A program made the translations under genes and the position numbers. Below the pieces are notes generated by a model. That model did not search any database. It was not told the origin of the DNA and was given only the letters and a program-made list of their open reading frames with translations. From positions 3,410,001 to 3,474,000 of the forward strand of contig NZ_CP041360.1 in the NCBI RefSeq assembly GCF_006965485.1: a DNA stretch of 64,000 nucleotides, read 5' to 3'. Positions 55,182 through 64,000 of the stretch are shown in pieces; the first letter of the stretch is position 1, and each line of letters opens with the position of its first letter. The stretch comes from Spirosoma sp. KCTC 42546 (lineage in GTDB: Bacteria > Bacteroidota > Bacteroidia > Cytophagales > Spirosomataceae).

Positions 55182-57110
55182 TTAATCTATCGGATTTTCT
55201 AATTCGTCAAGGAAACGTAAAAACAACATTTTTTCAACTGAATCTCCAAACTGGTCGGTAAGGTGACGAACCTCAGCTATTGTTTTTCGACCCTCTCTAA
55301 CCTCTTGCTCCAATACATTTAATCTGTCCATTACCATCCCTGAGATAGTTTCTCGTTTGCCAAAAACCTTTAATGTTATTTGATTTATTGAAGCTCCGAA
55401 GGTGTTGAAATCAGGCCGTTTAGGTTCTTGTTGCCCGCGTTTAAAAAGTAACACTTTATCCGGTTTACAGTCCGAGATGATAAATGGTGAATGCGTCGTT
55501 AGTAAAACCTCCTGTTCGCGTTGAGGATGTTCGGGTTCAAATTTATCGTAGTTGTAAGAATCACTAGCTTCTTCGGAGTCATAATAGTCCCATTCAGGAT
55601 CATGAACTACTTCATTGAGCAGACTAACGAACCGACTACGCCATTCAGGATTAAAGTGCGTTTCTGGTTCGTCAAAAAGAAACAATGTACCAGGCGCATT
55701 TAATAGCATGAGTGAACCCATGACGTGTAACAACTGGTGTTCGCCGTCGGACAATTGCTGGTAGTAAACAGGCTTGGCCACCCCGGTTTTACGAAACGCA
55801 ATATCTCCTATTGAAAATAAAAGTTGCTGCTCTTCATATTTTGGTAATAAATCCGACAAATTATCGCCAGACTGAAGGTTTTTGACCCGTTCACGTAATA
55901 CATCGCTATATAAACGGACATTCAGCAGTTGCAGCAAATACAGTCCTTGAAATAATTCGCTGGGTTCACCAAAGTGATCCCGAAACGCTTGTCGAACTGC
56001 ATCTGTATAATCGGCCAGGAAGTCAGCTGCTGTTTCTGGAGGTGCGTCTAGTTTAAAATCCATTCGGATTTCAGTACGCCCATCCTCTAATATTTTCTCA
56101 TTAGAAAGGGTTGCACATCGACGTAATTTCTGAACCACTCTGTCTAAATTATTATTCAAACTAATTCGGGCAGGTATACGCAATGTAATGCGGAAGCTCT
56201 CAAGAAAATTAACGTTAAGTAGTTGATTGAGTGTTGCTAAACGAGGGTACGCTTCTCGTTGATTTTGGCTAATACTGTATTCTTTAAAAGGGAATAGGTA
56301 ATTAGACAGTACAACCGCTTTGTTAGAATCATAATCAATAAAAAGCAACCTGTTTAAGGCGAGGTTAACGAGTGATGATACTTGTTCTGACTTCTTATCA
56401 TCGAACAGGTTTTCATCGACATAATGCATATTCATCCGAATAAACGGATTTGATAATAGCTCGTTAAGCCCCGATGAATAACCAACAACATGCCGGGGTA
56501 GTGGCATAAATGGCGTCTGGAATACTGGAGAAGTTGATTCATGGTGGTGCTCCAAGACATCCCAACTTGGTAACTCACCTGGATTTTTGCGAATATGAAG
56601 TTTGGGATTTATACGTTGCTGTGCGTTCAGTGAGTCCGTAAAACTGAGCTGGACATAAGAGCTATCGAATCGGGAACGAATCCAGTCTTCAGAACGACGC
56701 AGGGCATCTTCGAGTACGACAGCCCACGTAGCTGGATCAAATGCATATTCTACGATAAAACCAAACGACGTTTTATACTCCTCCAAACCAGCTTCCAATG
56801 CGTTATCGCTGTCCCTTTCCTGTATGATGTTCTCCTGGAACTGAGCCCGTAGTTTTGGGTCATAATGTGTTTGAGTAGTTGGATTCGAAGCCAATTTGTC
56901 AGCCGCTCGCTGATAGTTTTCTAAGTAATAAAACAATTCAGCGATTACTTCAAGGAGGTTTGATTTACCCGAACCGTTTAAGCCGACTAAACAAATCGGC
57001 TCAAGCCCATTAGCGAGTAGACCTCCTGTAGTGGGAGCATAAAACGTTACGTTGAAACCGCTGGGTAGGCCTCGAAATGGGCTGAGCAGGTGTAGGCGAA
57101 GTAGCTTCAT
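55182..57110 (-). CDS. AAA/SMC-like ATPase, restriction-associated (Septu PtuA-like)
   Basis: This 642-residue protein has Walker A GLNGSGKS (43-50) in an SMC/ABC-type N-terminus, LSDGEHQLLHVMGSLML (signature-like), Walker B LFLFDEPETHFNPE (D480, E481) and the switch His in TTHSPF (about 540). It matches the OLD/PtuA/RecF style of AAA_21-type ATPases rather than hexameric AAA. NCBI has a family named restriction system-associated AAA family ATPase, which I recall being linked to type I M/S genes; membership cannot be checked here. It lies 4 bases after hsdS and 4 bases before the HNH gene. Confidence 0.85.
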   Translation of the reverse strand: MKLLRLHLLSPFRGLPSGFNVTFYAPTTGGLLANGLEPICLVGLNGSGKSNLLEVIAELFYYLENYQRAADKLASNPTTQTHYDPKLRAQFQENIIQERDSDNALEAGLEEYKTSFGFIVEYAFDPATWAVVLEDALRRSEDWIRSRFDSSYVQLSFTDSLNAQQRINPKLHIRKNPGELPSWDVLEHHHESTSPVFQTPFMPLPRHVVGYSSGLNELLSNPFIRMNMHYVDENLFDDKKSEQVSSLVNLALNRLLFIDYDSNKAVVLSNYLFPFKEYSISQNQREAYPRLATLNQLLNVNFLESFRITLRIPARISLNNNLDRVVQKLRRCATLSNEKILEDGRTEIRMDFKLDAPPETAADFLADYTDAVRQAFRDHFGEPSELFQGLYLLQLLNVRLYSDVLRERVKNLQSGDNLSDLLPKYEEQQLLFSIGDIAFRKTGVAKPVYYQQLSDGEHQLLHVMGSLMLLNAPGTLFLFDEPETHFNPEWRSRFVSLLNEVVHDPEWDYYDSEEASDSYNYDKFEPEHPQREQEVLLTTHSPFIISDCKPDKVLLFKRGQQEPKRPDFNTFGASINQITLKVFGKRETISGMVMDRLNVLEQEVREGRKTIAEVRHLTDQFGDSVEKMLFLRFLDELENPID

Positions 57111-57114
57111 AGCT

Positions 57115-58602
57115 TCATATACGAGGTGCCCCTGCTTTTAACTGTACAGCCCGTTCTTTAGTATCGTATGTTTGAGTTAGATGGCCTGAGTCAATGGCGT
57201 TAAAAACCAATTCGCGCAGTTTAGGATAATCTGCATTGGGAAATACATTTTGCAAATCTTCTAAAGTAATAGACTGGTTATTAACTTGAGAGCGGAGATT
57301 CTGCCAAATTAATTCTTCAGAAGTGTCTTGACTATTTGTAGAAGTCGGGCGTGAAACGACTTCGTTTACTTTGCTCACATCGAGATCCCCCTGGAAGGCC
57401 GCTTGTAGTAAGCTTTGATACAGTAACTGCAAGCTTGTTAATGATGTCTGTTGTTGTACCCTTATGTTAGTAACTCGCTCGACTACTGCCGCGAATTGAG
57501 TTTGAAGGGCTATAGGTGGCAAAGGAAGGTTTAAATTGCTTAATCTATCTTTCGATATATTCGGCATTGAACCAGCACTTCCTGAAGCTAATGCTTGAAC
57601 GATTTTCCTGAATCCGATGTGGTTAATAAGATAGTATAGATAATGGGGCAAGGCAATATCTTTTCTGTAAACAAGCCGAAAAATGGTGTCAGACATCATT
57701 AACTTAGGTAAAGTATCAAAGACCAATACGCAAGCCCCTACTAATTCTCTTGTATTTTTACGGGAGAATAGTAAATCACCTTTATGGACTTCAATATCGG
57801 AACGCGGTATTACATTCTCGGGTAACTTCTTATTCTCTTTAGGTTTGTAAAATCTGCTACTGATGGCACCTAGCTTTAATACACCCCATTCATTCTCATT
57901 AATTTTTGGCGTACTTAAACAGACTGGACTCCAACCACTTTCTATTTTGAGAACACATTCCCCTAATTTTCGCTTTTCCCAACCTTTTTCATTCCGAACC
58001 GGGTCACCGAAGAATTCATAAAATGTGCTTTTGAGTAGTTCGTCTAATGCTGTAAGGGTGCGCTGCCGGGCTCTGATGAGATTCTGTGCCCTGCTTAATA
58101 CTTGAGCGATTTGGCGTTGAGTTATGAGGTCTGGGAGAGGTATTTCTAGTGCTTTAATTTTACCTAAACTCAAAGCAGGCTGTGCAGTTTTTGAAGCTGA
58201 CTTAAGTAACTGTCGCTTTATTTCAACACTATTGAGAATCTTTACTAAGTAATCAGGATCAATCTTTAATAGATCAGGCGTTATTTTGGCTAAGTTGGCA
58301 GGAATTATTGCATACGGAAAGCCACGAAGATCATCTATTTGTGCACTATAGCCGATTGATCCGATTTTGATCATCAGTACATCACCTACATATACTTTGC
58401 TTCTTGAAAGTTCATTTGCTTTCTCATTAGTAATAAATCGAATATTGTTGAAGTTGAATGTATCTCCAGTTATATTCTGACCCTGTAGTACAGGAATCCC
58501 CTTATCGACATAGTCACTGGTTTTGAGAGAAGACCCAAATGGGCCATCAACGATTGCATTTCTGACATTAGCAGCAATACTGCTCAAAGTCGCATAGTTC
58601 AT
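57115..58602 (-). CDS. hsdS: Type I restriction-modification specificity subunit with C-terminal extension
   Basis: This 495-residue protein has two target recognition domains of the HsdS type: the first about 1-190 (DGPFGSSLKTSDYVDKGIPV, LQGQNI), with a helical spacer (QRQIAQVLSRAQNLIRARQR, ALDELLKSTFYEFFGDP), and the second about 205-400 (IESGWSPVCLST, GDLLFSRKNT) with its own coiled spacer (LQTQFAAVVERVTNIRVQQQ). A C-terminal extension of about 70 residues (about 425-495, helix-rich: ITLEDLQNVFPNADYPKLRE) is not part of the usual subunit. It directs methylation and, probably, the effector. Its start overlaps the hsdM stop by 4 bases. Confidence 0.9.
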   Translation of the reverse strand: MNYATLSSIAANVRNAIVDGPFGSSLKTSDYVDKGIPVLQGQNITGDTFNFNNIRFITNEKANELSRSKVYVGDVLMIKIGSIGYSAQIDDLRGFPYAIIPANLAKITPDLLKIDPDYLVKILNSVEIKRQLLKSASKTAQPALSLGKIKALEIPLPDLITQRQIAQVLSRAQNLIRARQRTLTALDELLKSTFYEFFGDPVRNEKGWEKRKLGECVLKIESGWSPVCLSTPKINENEWGVLKLGAISSRFYKPKENKKLPENVIPRSDIEVHKGDLLFSRKNTRELVGACVLVFDTLPKLMMSDTIFRLVYRKDIALPHYLYYLINHIGFRKIVQALASGSAGSMPNISKDRLSNLNLPLPPIALQTQFAAVVERVTNIRVQQQTSLTSLQLLYQSLLQAAFQGDLDVSKVNEVVSRPTSTNSQDTSEELIWQNLRSQVNNQSITLEDLQNVFPNADYPKLRELVFNAIDSGHLTQTYDTKERAVQLKAGAPRI

Positions 58603-60125
58603 TTTAAAAAGCCCTCCAATTCGCTTAATCCTGCCATAATTTCAGTTTCCAGCGTTCGCAACTCTGATAGTATTAGGCTAGGTGTTTTATATTCTGTTGA
58701 GACATAGTCGTCTTCTTTGTATTTACTAAGGCTGAGGTCATAGCTATTATCGACCAATTCAGATTTGGGCACTACGAAACAGCGGCCTTTACGACCTTTA
58801 GGCGGTTTACTGGTACGTTCGCGGTATAGCGTCACAATAGCCTGCAAGTCACCATAGCTGTCAAGTTTGGCTCGTTTATCATCCAAAGTCCGTCCATCAG
58901 CAAGCATCTCGTAAAACCAAGTTTGAGTAGTAGTGCCTCCTTTAGTGAAAATTAGGATGGCCGTACTCACCCCTGCGTAAGGCTTAAATACGCCACTTGG
59001 CATTGTAATCACTGCTTTAAGCTCACAGTCGTCTACAATAATCTTTCGAGCTTCAACAAAGGCTTTACTTGAACTGAACAGTACACCCTGTGGTACAATT
59101 ATAGCCGCCGTACCACCCACACTTAGCATTCTGTAGATACCAGCAATAAATAGGATCTCAGTTTTTCGGGTATCAACCATTTGTAATAAACCATCGTTGA
59201 TATCCTCTTTGTTGATATTGCCCGTAAAGGGTGGATTTGCTAATACAAAATCATACCGGCTGTCTTCATTATAACCTCGGGAAAGCGTGTCTTGATACTT
59301 AATTTGTGGATTGCTGAAACCGTGCATCATTAGGTTCATTAGCCCCATACGTACCATAGTTTGGTCAATGTCAAAACCATGAAAACAGTCGTGCTCCCAA
59401 CTGGATTTGCGAGTATAGTCTATAAGTTTATCCGCTTTAGTTCCTCGAATGAAGCCATCTTCATCTTTTTTGCGATAAGCATCGGATGTAAATTGCGTCA
59501 GTATATAAATATAAGCTGCAACTAAAAAACCGCCTGTACCACAGGCGGGGTCGGCTATGGAAGCGCCGAATTGTGGTTGCACTAATTCGACAATCAGATT
59601 GATGATATGACGAGGAGTGCGAAACTGTCCATTCTTACCGGCTGATGCAATTTCCGAAAGCAAGTATTCATATACATCGCCCTGAATATCTTGTACCGAA
59701 TGCCCTCGGCCATCAACAGCCGAGTCATGAGTAATCTTAATATAGATTTCATCAATAATTTTCACCGCGTCCACCATCAGGGACGGTTTTGGAATGATGA
59801 ATACCGCGTTTTTCATGTGCTCTGCGAACGGCGAGTCGGCCGGAGAGAGCGTTTTTAGAAATGGAAAGACATCCGTCTGTATATGACTAAGTAACTTGTC
59901 GCCAGGCATATCTTTGAAGTAAAACCAACGAAGCTCTTGCCTAGGGAAAATGCTAACATAGGTTTCATCATTTGTCATACGTTCCGCGTCGTCTTCGTCG
60001 AGTCGACGCATGAAGAGCAGGTAAGTGATTTGCTCAATGGCAGTAATCGGATTACTAATTCCACCTGACCAAAACTTATTCCAAAGTTGTTTAATCAGTT
60101 GTTTAATATCAGAATTTTGAAGCAT
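58599..60125 (-). CDS. hsdM: Type I restriction-modification DNA methyltransferase subunit
   Basis: This 508-residue protein has an HsdM N-terminal helical domain (LWNKFWSGGISNPITAIEQI, LLFMRRLDE) and the adenine-N6 methyltransferase core: DPACGTGGF (192-200, SAM binding) and NPPF (297-300, catalytic). It methylates adenine in a sequence chosen by HsdS and marks self DNA. It is the first gene of a four-gene minus-strand operon. The divergent HipA-like gene starts 270 bases upstream. No HsdR gene is present in the window. Confidence 0.95.
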   Translation of the reverse strand: MLQNSDIKQLIKQLWNKFWSGGISNPITAIEQITYLLFMRRLDEDDAERMTNDETYVSIFPRQELRWFYFKDMPGDKLLSHIQTDVFPFLKTLSPADSPFAEHMKNAVFIIPKPSLMVDAVKIIDEIYIKITHDSAVDGRGHSVQDIQGDVYEYLLSEIASAGKNGQFRTPRHIINLIVELVQPQFGASIADPACGTGGFLVAAYIYILTQFTSDAYRKKDEDGFIRGTKADKLIDYTRKSSWEHDCFHGFDIDQTMVRMGLMNLMMHGFSNPQIKYQDTLSRGYNEDSRYDFVLANPPFTGNINKEDINDGLLQMVDTRKTEILFIAGIYRMLSVGGTAAIIVPQGVLFSSSKAFVEARKIIVDDCELKAVITMPSGVFKPYAGVSTAILIFTKGGTTTQTWFYEMLADGRTLDDKRAKLDSYGDLQAIVTLYRERTSKPPKGRKGRCFVVPKSELVDNSYDLSLSKYKEDDYVSTEYKTPSLILSELRTLETEIMAGLSELEGFLK

Positions 60126-60363
60126 TATCGAATGAGTGGTATTATTAACGCTAGGGTTACTTCGTCATAGAAATTTACATGACTAGTATTGCTATGCAAC
60201 TTGTCAAACCGTACACTTGAGAAAAGCAATTAAGCCCAACCTGCCAAATATAAATAGAATCACTTGTTTGCCATTACGTCGCTACGCGGGGATTTGGGAC
60301 TATTTTCGTATCTAGTTGATTTTAAGCTGGTCCACTTTAGGGATGGAGTGGTTTGTATTTTCA

Positions 60364-60371
60364 TATATTTG
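60364..60371 (+). promoter_or_regulatory. Candidate -7 box of the HipA-like/DUF3037 operon
   Basis: TATATTTG matches TAnnTTTG and lies 24 bases before the ATG at 60395. The space 60126-60363 between it and hsdM holds no other recognisable feature; it must contain both divergent promoters. Confidence 0.5.
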
Positions 60372-60394
60372 CTCATTCCGTACCTTGTTCAACC

Positions 60395-61204
60395 ATGCTT
60401 ATTACTGACACGTCGTATCGGCTTCCTCGTCTGACGGCCTTACGATACAACGATACGTTTACGACCGGTGCTAATCAACCTGGATTAGTAGCTGCCCGTA
60501 ACCAGCAAACCCGACAATTAATTGACTGCGTTGTAAAGTTTCGTGGTGGTGAGCGTATGACGCCCGAAGCTTGTGCTCGCGAACTATTAGCTGCCTTTAT
60601 TGCTAAGGAGTGGGGAATTCGGGTGGTTGAACCAGTTTTAGTAGACGTAGGAGACGAGTTTGTGGAACTCGAACGAGGTAAACCACATTATCAACTGCTG
60701 GCAAAGAGTATTGGTCTGAATGTTGGTTCAGTTTATGTGCCGGGTTATGATACGCTCCCTGTTCATCAACCCCTGAGTGCCGTGGAACTGCCACAAGCAC
60801 AGCACATTTTTGTCTTTGATGTGTTTATTCAAAATGCAGACAGGCGGGCCGAGAAACCTAATTTGATGGCGAATGGGCAGGAACTGGTTATATACGATCA
60901 TGAATTAGCTTTTAGTTTTATTCAGGCTTTATTCAAAAATGCTAAGCCCTATCAACTGCGAGAACAGGATCGCATATGGATAGAAAACCTATTTTTGCTG
61001 GCTAAAATTAAACGTTTCCCATTACCAGAAATAGCTATTCAAGAAGCATTTGGTCGCTTGGATAACAAATTTTGGGATAAAGCGTTTGAACTGATACCCC
61101 CGGAATGGCGCACTGACCAATTGCCGGAAATACGGAGTTTTTTGACCGAGATAGTCAACAACAGCGATTTGTTTGTGCAATCCGTTAAACCATTTTTAGT
61201 ATGA
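60395..61204 (+). CDS. Short HipA-like kinase
   Basis: ATG at 60395 (MLITDTSYRLPRLTALRYND) is preferred to a longer frame. The 269-residue protein keeps the kinase half of HipA: ATP-lysine K48 in VVKFRGGE, the catalytic loop FDVFIQNADRRAEKPNL (Asp149, Asn156) and the metal-binding YDHELAF (D168). It lacks the N-terminal subdomain of full-length HipA (about 440 residues). HipA kinases phosphorylate glutamyl-tRNA synthetase or related targets and cause growth arrest, usually with an HTH antitoxin HipB, which is absent; a DUF3037 protein takes its place. Overlaps the next gene by 4 bases (ATGA). Confidence 0.85.
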   Translation: MLITDTSYRLPRLTALRYNDTFTTGANQPGLVAARNQQTRQLIDCVVKFRGGERMTPEACARELLAAFIAKEWGIRVVEPVLVDVGDEFVELERGKPHYQLLAKSIGLNVGSVYVPGYDTLPVHQPLSAVELPQAQHIFVFDVFIQNADRRAEKPNLMANGQELVIYDHELAFSFIQALFKNAKPYQLREQDRIWIENLFLLAKIKRFPLPEIAIQEAFGRLDNKFWDKAFELIPPEWRTDQLPEIRSFLTEIVNNSDLFVQSVKPFLV

Positions 61205-62052
61205 AAACCTACGAATATCAGGTACTGCGTTACCTGCCCGACCGCGTGAGCGGGGAGTTTGTCAACGTGGGTTTAGTCTTATTTCAGGCAGAATCTCGTT
61301 TTGTAAAGGCTGGATTTATTCGCTCAGTCAGTCGTGTAAGCTCGTTTTTTCCTGGACTTGACGGTCGTAATTTGCAGCGTCGATTGCGGCATTTGGAAGC
61401 AATGCTGGAAGACTATGCTGATCGTCTCAACATTGACCGTCAAGTGCGCTTAGAAAAGCCAACAAGTTTGGAGTCGATTACGAATCGGTTTTTAGTCAAG
61501 GACGATACGGCACTTCAATTCTCTGAAGTGAAATACGGGTTAGATGATGATTTAGAATTGACTTTTGGAGAACTATATGACCGCATGGTCGAGAATTATA
61601 CGCCAGAAGTTAGTGAGGATATACGTACCGATTATGACGTTTGGAAAAAGCTTTACCGACCACTTTTTGAAAAACGTAATATTACCAATCGGCTCCAGAC
61701 TCATAAAGTGACGACAGCAAAAGATGTGATCGAATTTCCATATGCCTGGAAAAACGAAATCTGGCACTGCTATGAACCAGTAACGTTCGATTTGAAAAAA
61801 GCGGATTCAGTAAAAAACAAGGTGTATCGGTGGGTGGGCCGCCTTGATGAACTACGTACCGCAGATGAACCCATTACGCTTCAATTACTAGCGGCTCTTC
61901 CAACGGACGATCCTGAATTGATGGCCTTTGTGTTGGATAAGCTTGATAACAAGGTGTTTGGCTCGGCAACGGTTTCGGTAGTCAAGCAGCAGGAAGCAGA
62001 ACAATTTACGCAACAAGTGCAGGAAGAAATAATAGAGCATGAAACTAAATAA
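61201..62052 (+). CDS. DUF3037 protein partner of the HipA-like kinase
   Basis: This 283-residue protein starts MKTYEYQVLRYLPDRVSGEF, then VNVGLVLFQAESRFVKAGF, the DUF3037 hallmark. The domain fills about the first 130 residues; the rest (about 130-283) is helical with no recognised fold. DUF3037 genes often pair with short HipA-like kinases (context knowledge), which suggests an antitoxin or regulator, but no DNA-binding motif is obvious. Its ATG overlaps the HipA-like stop, so the two are translated together. A terminator follows. Confidence 0.8.
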   Translation: MKTYEYQVLRYLPDRVSGEFVNVGLVLFQAESRFVKAGFIRSVSRVSSFFPGLDGRNLQRRLRHLEAMLEDYADRLNIDRQVRLEKPTSLESITNRFLVKDDTALQFSEVKYGLDDDLELTFGELYDRMVENYTPEVSEDIRTDYDVWKKLYRPLFEKRNITNRLQTHKVTTAKDVIEFPYAWKNEIWHCYEPVTFDLKKADSVKNKVYRWVGRLDELRTADEPITLQLLAALPTDDPELMAFVLDKLDNKVFGSATVSVVKQQEAEQFTQQVQEEIIEHETK

Positions 62053-62090
62053 ACAAGTAAGTCTGGCACATTGACCAGGCTTACTTGTTT
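62051..62090. terminator. Terminator between DUF3037 gene and the convergent small gene
   Basis: AAACAAGTAAGTCTGG (62051-62066) pairs with CCAGGCTTACTTGTTT (62075-62090) at 15 of 16 bases. It can act in both directions. Confidence 0.85.
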
Positions 62091-62111
62091 AAAGATACCT
62101 GTTGTTTGCCA

Positions 62112-62366
62112 TTAGGTCGTCTGCCGGATAGCCGCCTTCAAATAATCCTTTGCTGTGCGACTGATGGTCTCCTCATCTACTTCTACCACCAGCTCTCCCC
62201 GATGCTCGTAGGGGAATACTTCGCCGGTGAGCGCATCGAAAATGCCATAGGGCAGCAAATCGTATTCTTCGTAGCCCCAGAATAAAAAATCTACCGCGTC
62301 GGCGGAGTTATCGAACCCCACGGCGTAGCCAATTTCCTGCTGAGCGAAAACAACGATGTAGCGCAT
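62112..62366 (-). CDS. Small hypothetical protein
   Basis: This 84-residue protein has an alternating strand-helix pattern (RYIVVFAQQEIGYAVGF, FGIF-like segment YGIFDALTGEVFPYEH) and an acidic surface. No membrane segment. The family is not recognised; a complete frame with good codon use and an isolated position after a terminator support a real gene. The 62367-62654 spacer upstream shows no other feature beyond A/T-rich sequence. Confidence 0.7.
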   Translation of the reverse strand: MRYIVVFAQQEIGYAVGFDNSADAVDFLFWGYEEYDLLPYGIFDALTGEVFPYEHRGELVVEVDEETISRTAKDYLKAAIRQTT

Positions 62367-62654
62367 ATACTTATATACGATAAGTTTAGGCTTAGGGTTG
62401 CGTCGTGTTTTGTGACTTGGTCACAAATTGCTGGTCTTAAATAGAAAGATTTCTATACTGATACGGCCTGTTAAACGGATTAGATCGACTACTGCCATCA
62501 AAAATTTATTAGGCGGTAGTTTATCGAAAGGTTCTGGTCTGAAGAAGCGAAACTTACGGTGAAGCGATCTCGTTTTTTTTATCCATCGACTACCATAGGC
62601 ATTACTTTCTTATAACCTGCCAATAGTTCTCTGGTCGATCCATTTTGGTTTATT

Positions 62655-63848
62655 ATGCAGTTTATAGTCTTCGTTTACCACCTCTTTATAGGAATTATTG
62701 CATTAAATGTCTTGTACTGGGTCTTCTTTGCCATTGCAGGTCGACTCGGTAAGGCCGATGATACGGATCAACCAGCGGCCCCGCTTGTTTTCAGAAAAAT
62801 AGGGGTTCTAATTCCTGCTTATAAGGAAGATGCGGTTATTGTGGAATCCGTTACCGAAAACCTAAAACAAACCTACCCCGCAGACCGATTTGAGCTGATT
62901 GTCATTGCAGATTCATTTCAGGCTCACACACTAGCCCAATTAGCTGCTTTACCCATAAAGGTACTTACGGTTTCATTTGACGTATCTACGGTTGCTAAAG
63001 CGATCAATTCAGCACTAGCCCGATTACCAATCGAGCAATACGATATACTGGTTGTGTCGGATGCAGACAACCATATGGCGCCGGATTTCCTGAGCCGGAT
63101 AAACAACGCGTTCGAGCAGGGGTGGCGGGCCATTCAGGGGCACCGCGTTGCTAAAAATATAAATACAAGCGTGGCTGTTCTGGATGCAATCAGTGAAGAG
63201 ATTAACAATCATATTTTTAGAAAAGCAAGCCGTGTACTCGGCCTGTCTTCCGCAACCATTGGGTCGGGAATGGCGTTTGAACCCGCGCTTATGAAAGCTG
63301 CCATGACCACACAATACACAATGGGTGGTTATGATAAAGAGTTGGAAACCAATATTGTACTGAGCGGCTTCAAAATTGGGTATCTGGAGCAGGCTTATAT
63401 TTACGATGAGAAAGTAGCGCAACGTGCCGTCTTCGAAAATCAGCGAACCCGCTGGATTGCAGCGCAGTGGCAGTTTCTGAAATTTTACTTCTGGAGTGGT
63501 GTACGGGAACTCCTGGCTGGTCGATTTGCCAGTGGATTTAAGGTTATCCAGGCAATAATTTTACCAAAAATTCTTTTACTGGGTTTACTGATAGCCGGTC
63601 TATTTATTGGTTTGCTAACTAGCAAGCCGGTTTTATGGCAGCTTCCACTCATCCTGTTGCTTTTGCAGATGGTTAGCCTCGTCCTTTCTGTGCCTACTTA
63701 TTTATGGAAACGGGTAAGTGTAAAAGAGTTGCTGCTTATTCCAGTGTTGTTACTAAGTTTTGTAAAAGCGTTACTAAATATGCGAAAAGCCTTTAAGCGA
63801 TTTATGCATACCCCTCATACGGGATCGCCCGATACACAGGTACCTTAA
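62655..63848 (+). CDS. Membrane glycosyltransferase family 2
   Basis: This 397-residue protein has an N-terminal membrane helix, then a GT2 domain: KIGVLIPAYKEDAVIVESV, LIVIADSFQ, ILVVSDADNHMAPDFL (acidic DxD) and the QRTRWIAAQWQF motif (QxxRW), typical of processive synthases such as hyaluronan and cellulose-type enzymes, though also of single-step enzymes. At least two helices lie near the C-terminus (about 300-345). It may build a surface polysaccharide. The following 150 bases to the end hold no gene. Confidence 0.85.
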   Translation: MQFIVFVYHLFIGIIALNVLYWVFFAIAGRLGKADDTDQPAAPLVFRKIGVLIPAYKEDAVIVESVTENLKQTYPADRFELIVIADSFQAHTLAQLAALPIKVLTVSFDVSTVAKAINSALARLPIEQYDILVVSDADNHMAPDFLSRINNAFEQGWRAIQGHRVAKNINTSVAVLDAISEEINNHIFRKASRVLGLSSATIGSGMAFEPALMKAAMTTQYTMGGYDKELETNIVLSGFKIGYLEQAYIYDEKVAQRAVFENQRTRWIAAQWQFLKFYFWSGVRELLAGRFASGFKVIQAIILPKILLLGLLIAGLFIGLLTSKPVLWQLPLILLLLQMVSLVLSVPTYLWKRVSVKELLLIPVLLLSFVKALLNMRKAFKRFMHTPHTGSPDTQVP

Positions 63849-64000
63849 GTAGTACTCAGGCTGAGTGAAATAGGCTTGTTGTGTGACAAAGTAGAAATAA
63901 AATAGTCAAAAGTTAGCGAACACAAGTTGACCGAATGGGTGTGACTTGATTTTAACTTGATGTAGAGTTTTGGTTGACTTGTAAAATAATAAGTTTCCGT

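Noticed and set aside
54119..60125. Ordinary complete type I restriction-modification system
   Set aside because: HsdR is absent from the operon and the rest of the window; the ATPase and HNH genes occupy its place.

Overview
The window looks like a chromosome segment of a Bacteroidota bacterium of the order Cytophagales, most likely a Spirosoma-like member (inference). The basis is TAnnTTTG-type -7 promoter boxes just upstream of several genes, very weak Shine-Dalgarno sequences, a Bacteroidota gene set (PD40/OmpA proteins, carboxypeptidase-regulatory-domain proteins, viroplasmin-type RNase H, membrane-inserted M28 peptidase) and the CPBP/DUF2007/cdsA operon. No rRNA, tRNA or CRISPR array was found.

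Layout. (1) 1-9.9 kb, minus strand: a DUF433 antitoxin with a broken DUF5615 toxin; a glycan-assembly group (epimerase/GT2 fusion, an orphan transketolase N-half, a GT39-type transferase); a PD40-OmpA protein; an alpha-amylase-family lipoprotein whose catalytic nucleophile is Asn; and rpe. (2) 10-37 kb, mixed core housekeeping: ligA, dapA, M28 peptidase, cytochrome c peroxidase, pepT, RNase H, trmN6, GT2, ppa, sppA, an AraC-type membrane regulator, acyltransferase, PQQ dehydrogenase, bioB, lpxH, cdsA, DUF2007 and CPBP protease. (3) 37.43-47.73 kb: an integrated element of about 10.3 kb bounded by an 18-bp direct repeat. It carries a tyrosine recombinase, two acyltransferase-3 genes, a laminin-B-domain exported protein, an IS4-family insertion sequence, several tiny membrane-protein genes, gene remnants and an AT-rich gene-free kilobase. 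It lies between the divergent CPBP operon and dusB. (4) 47.9-54.1 kb, core: dusB, an amber-interrupted lipoprotein gene, an EamA transporter, a biotin carrier, a Tat-exported TIM-barrel protein, pyrH and frr. (5) 54.1-62.1 kb, a defence-like island: a tight four-gene operon hsdM-hsdS-AAA ATPase-HNH nuclease with no HsdR in the window, divergent from a HipA-like kinase/DUF3037 pair. (6) 62.1-64 kb: a small protein and a GT2 glycosyltransferase.

The two strongest leads are these. First, the operon at 54119-60125 pairs a type I methyltransferase and specificity subunit with a Septu-like ATPase plus HNH nuclease, in place of the usual restriction subunit. Second, long palindromic elements are spread through the intergenic spaces, and two of them (in ligA and trmN6) sit in frame inside essential or conserved genes and are translated, resembling the Rickettsia palindromic elements in concept.
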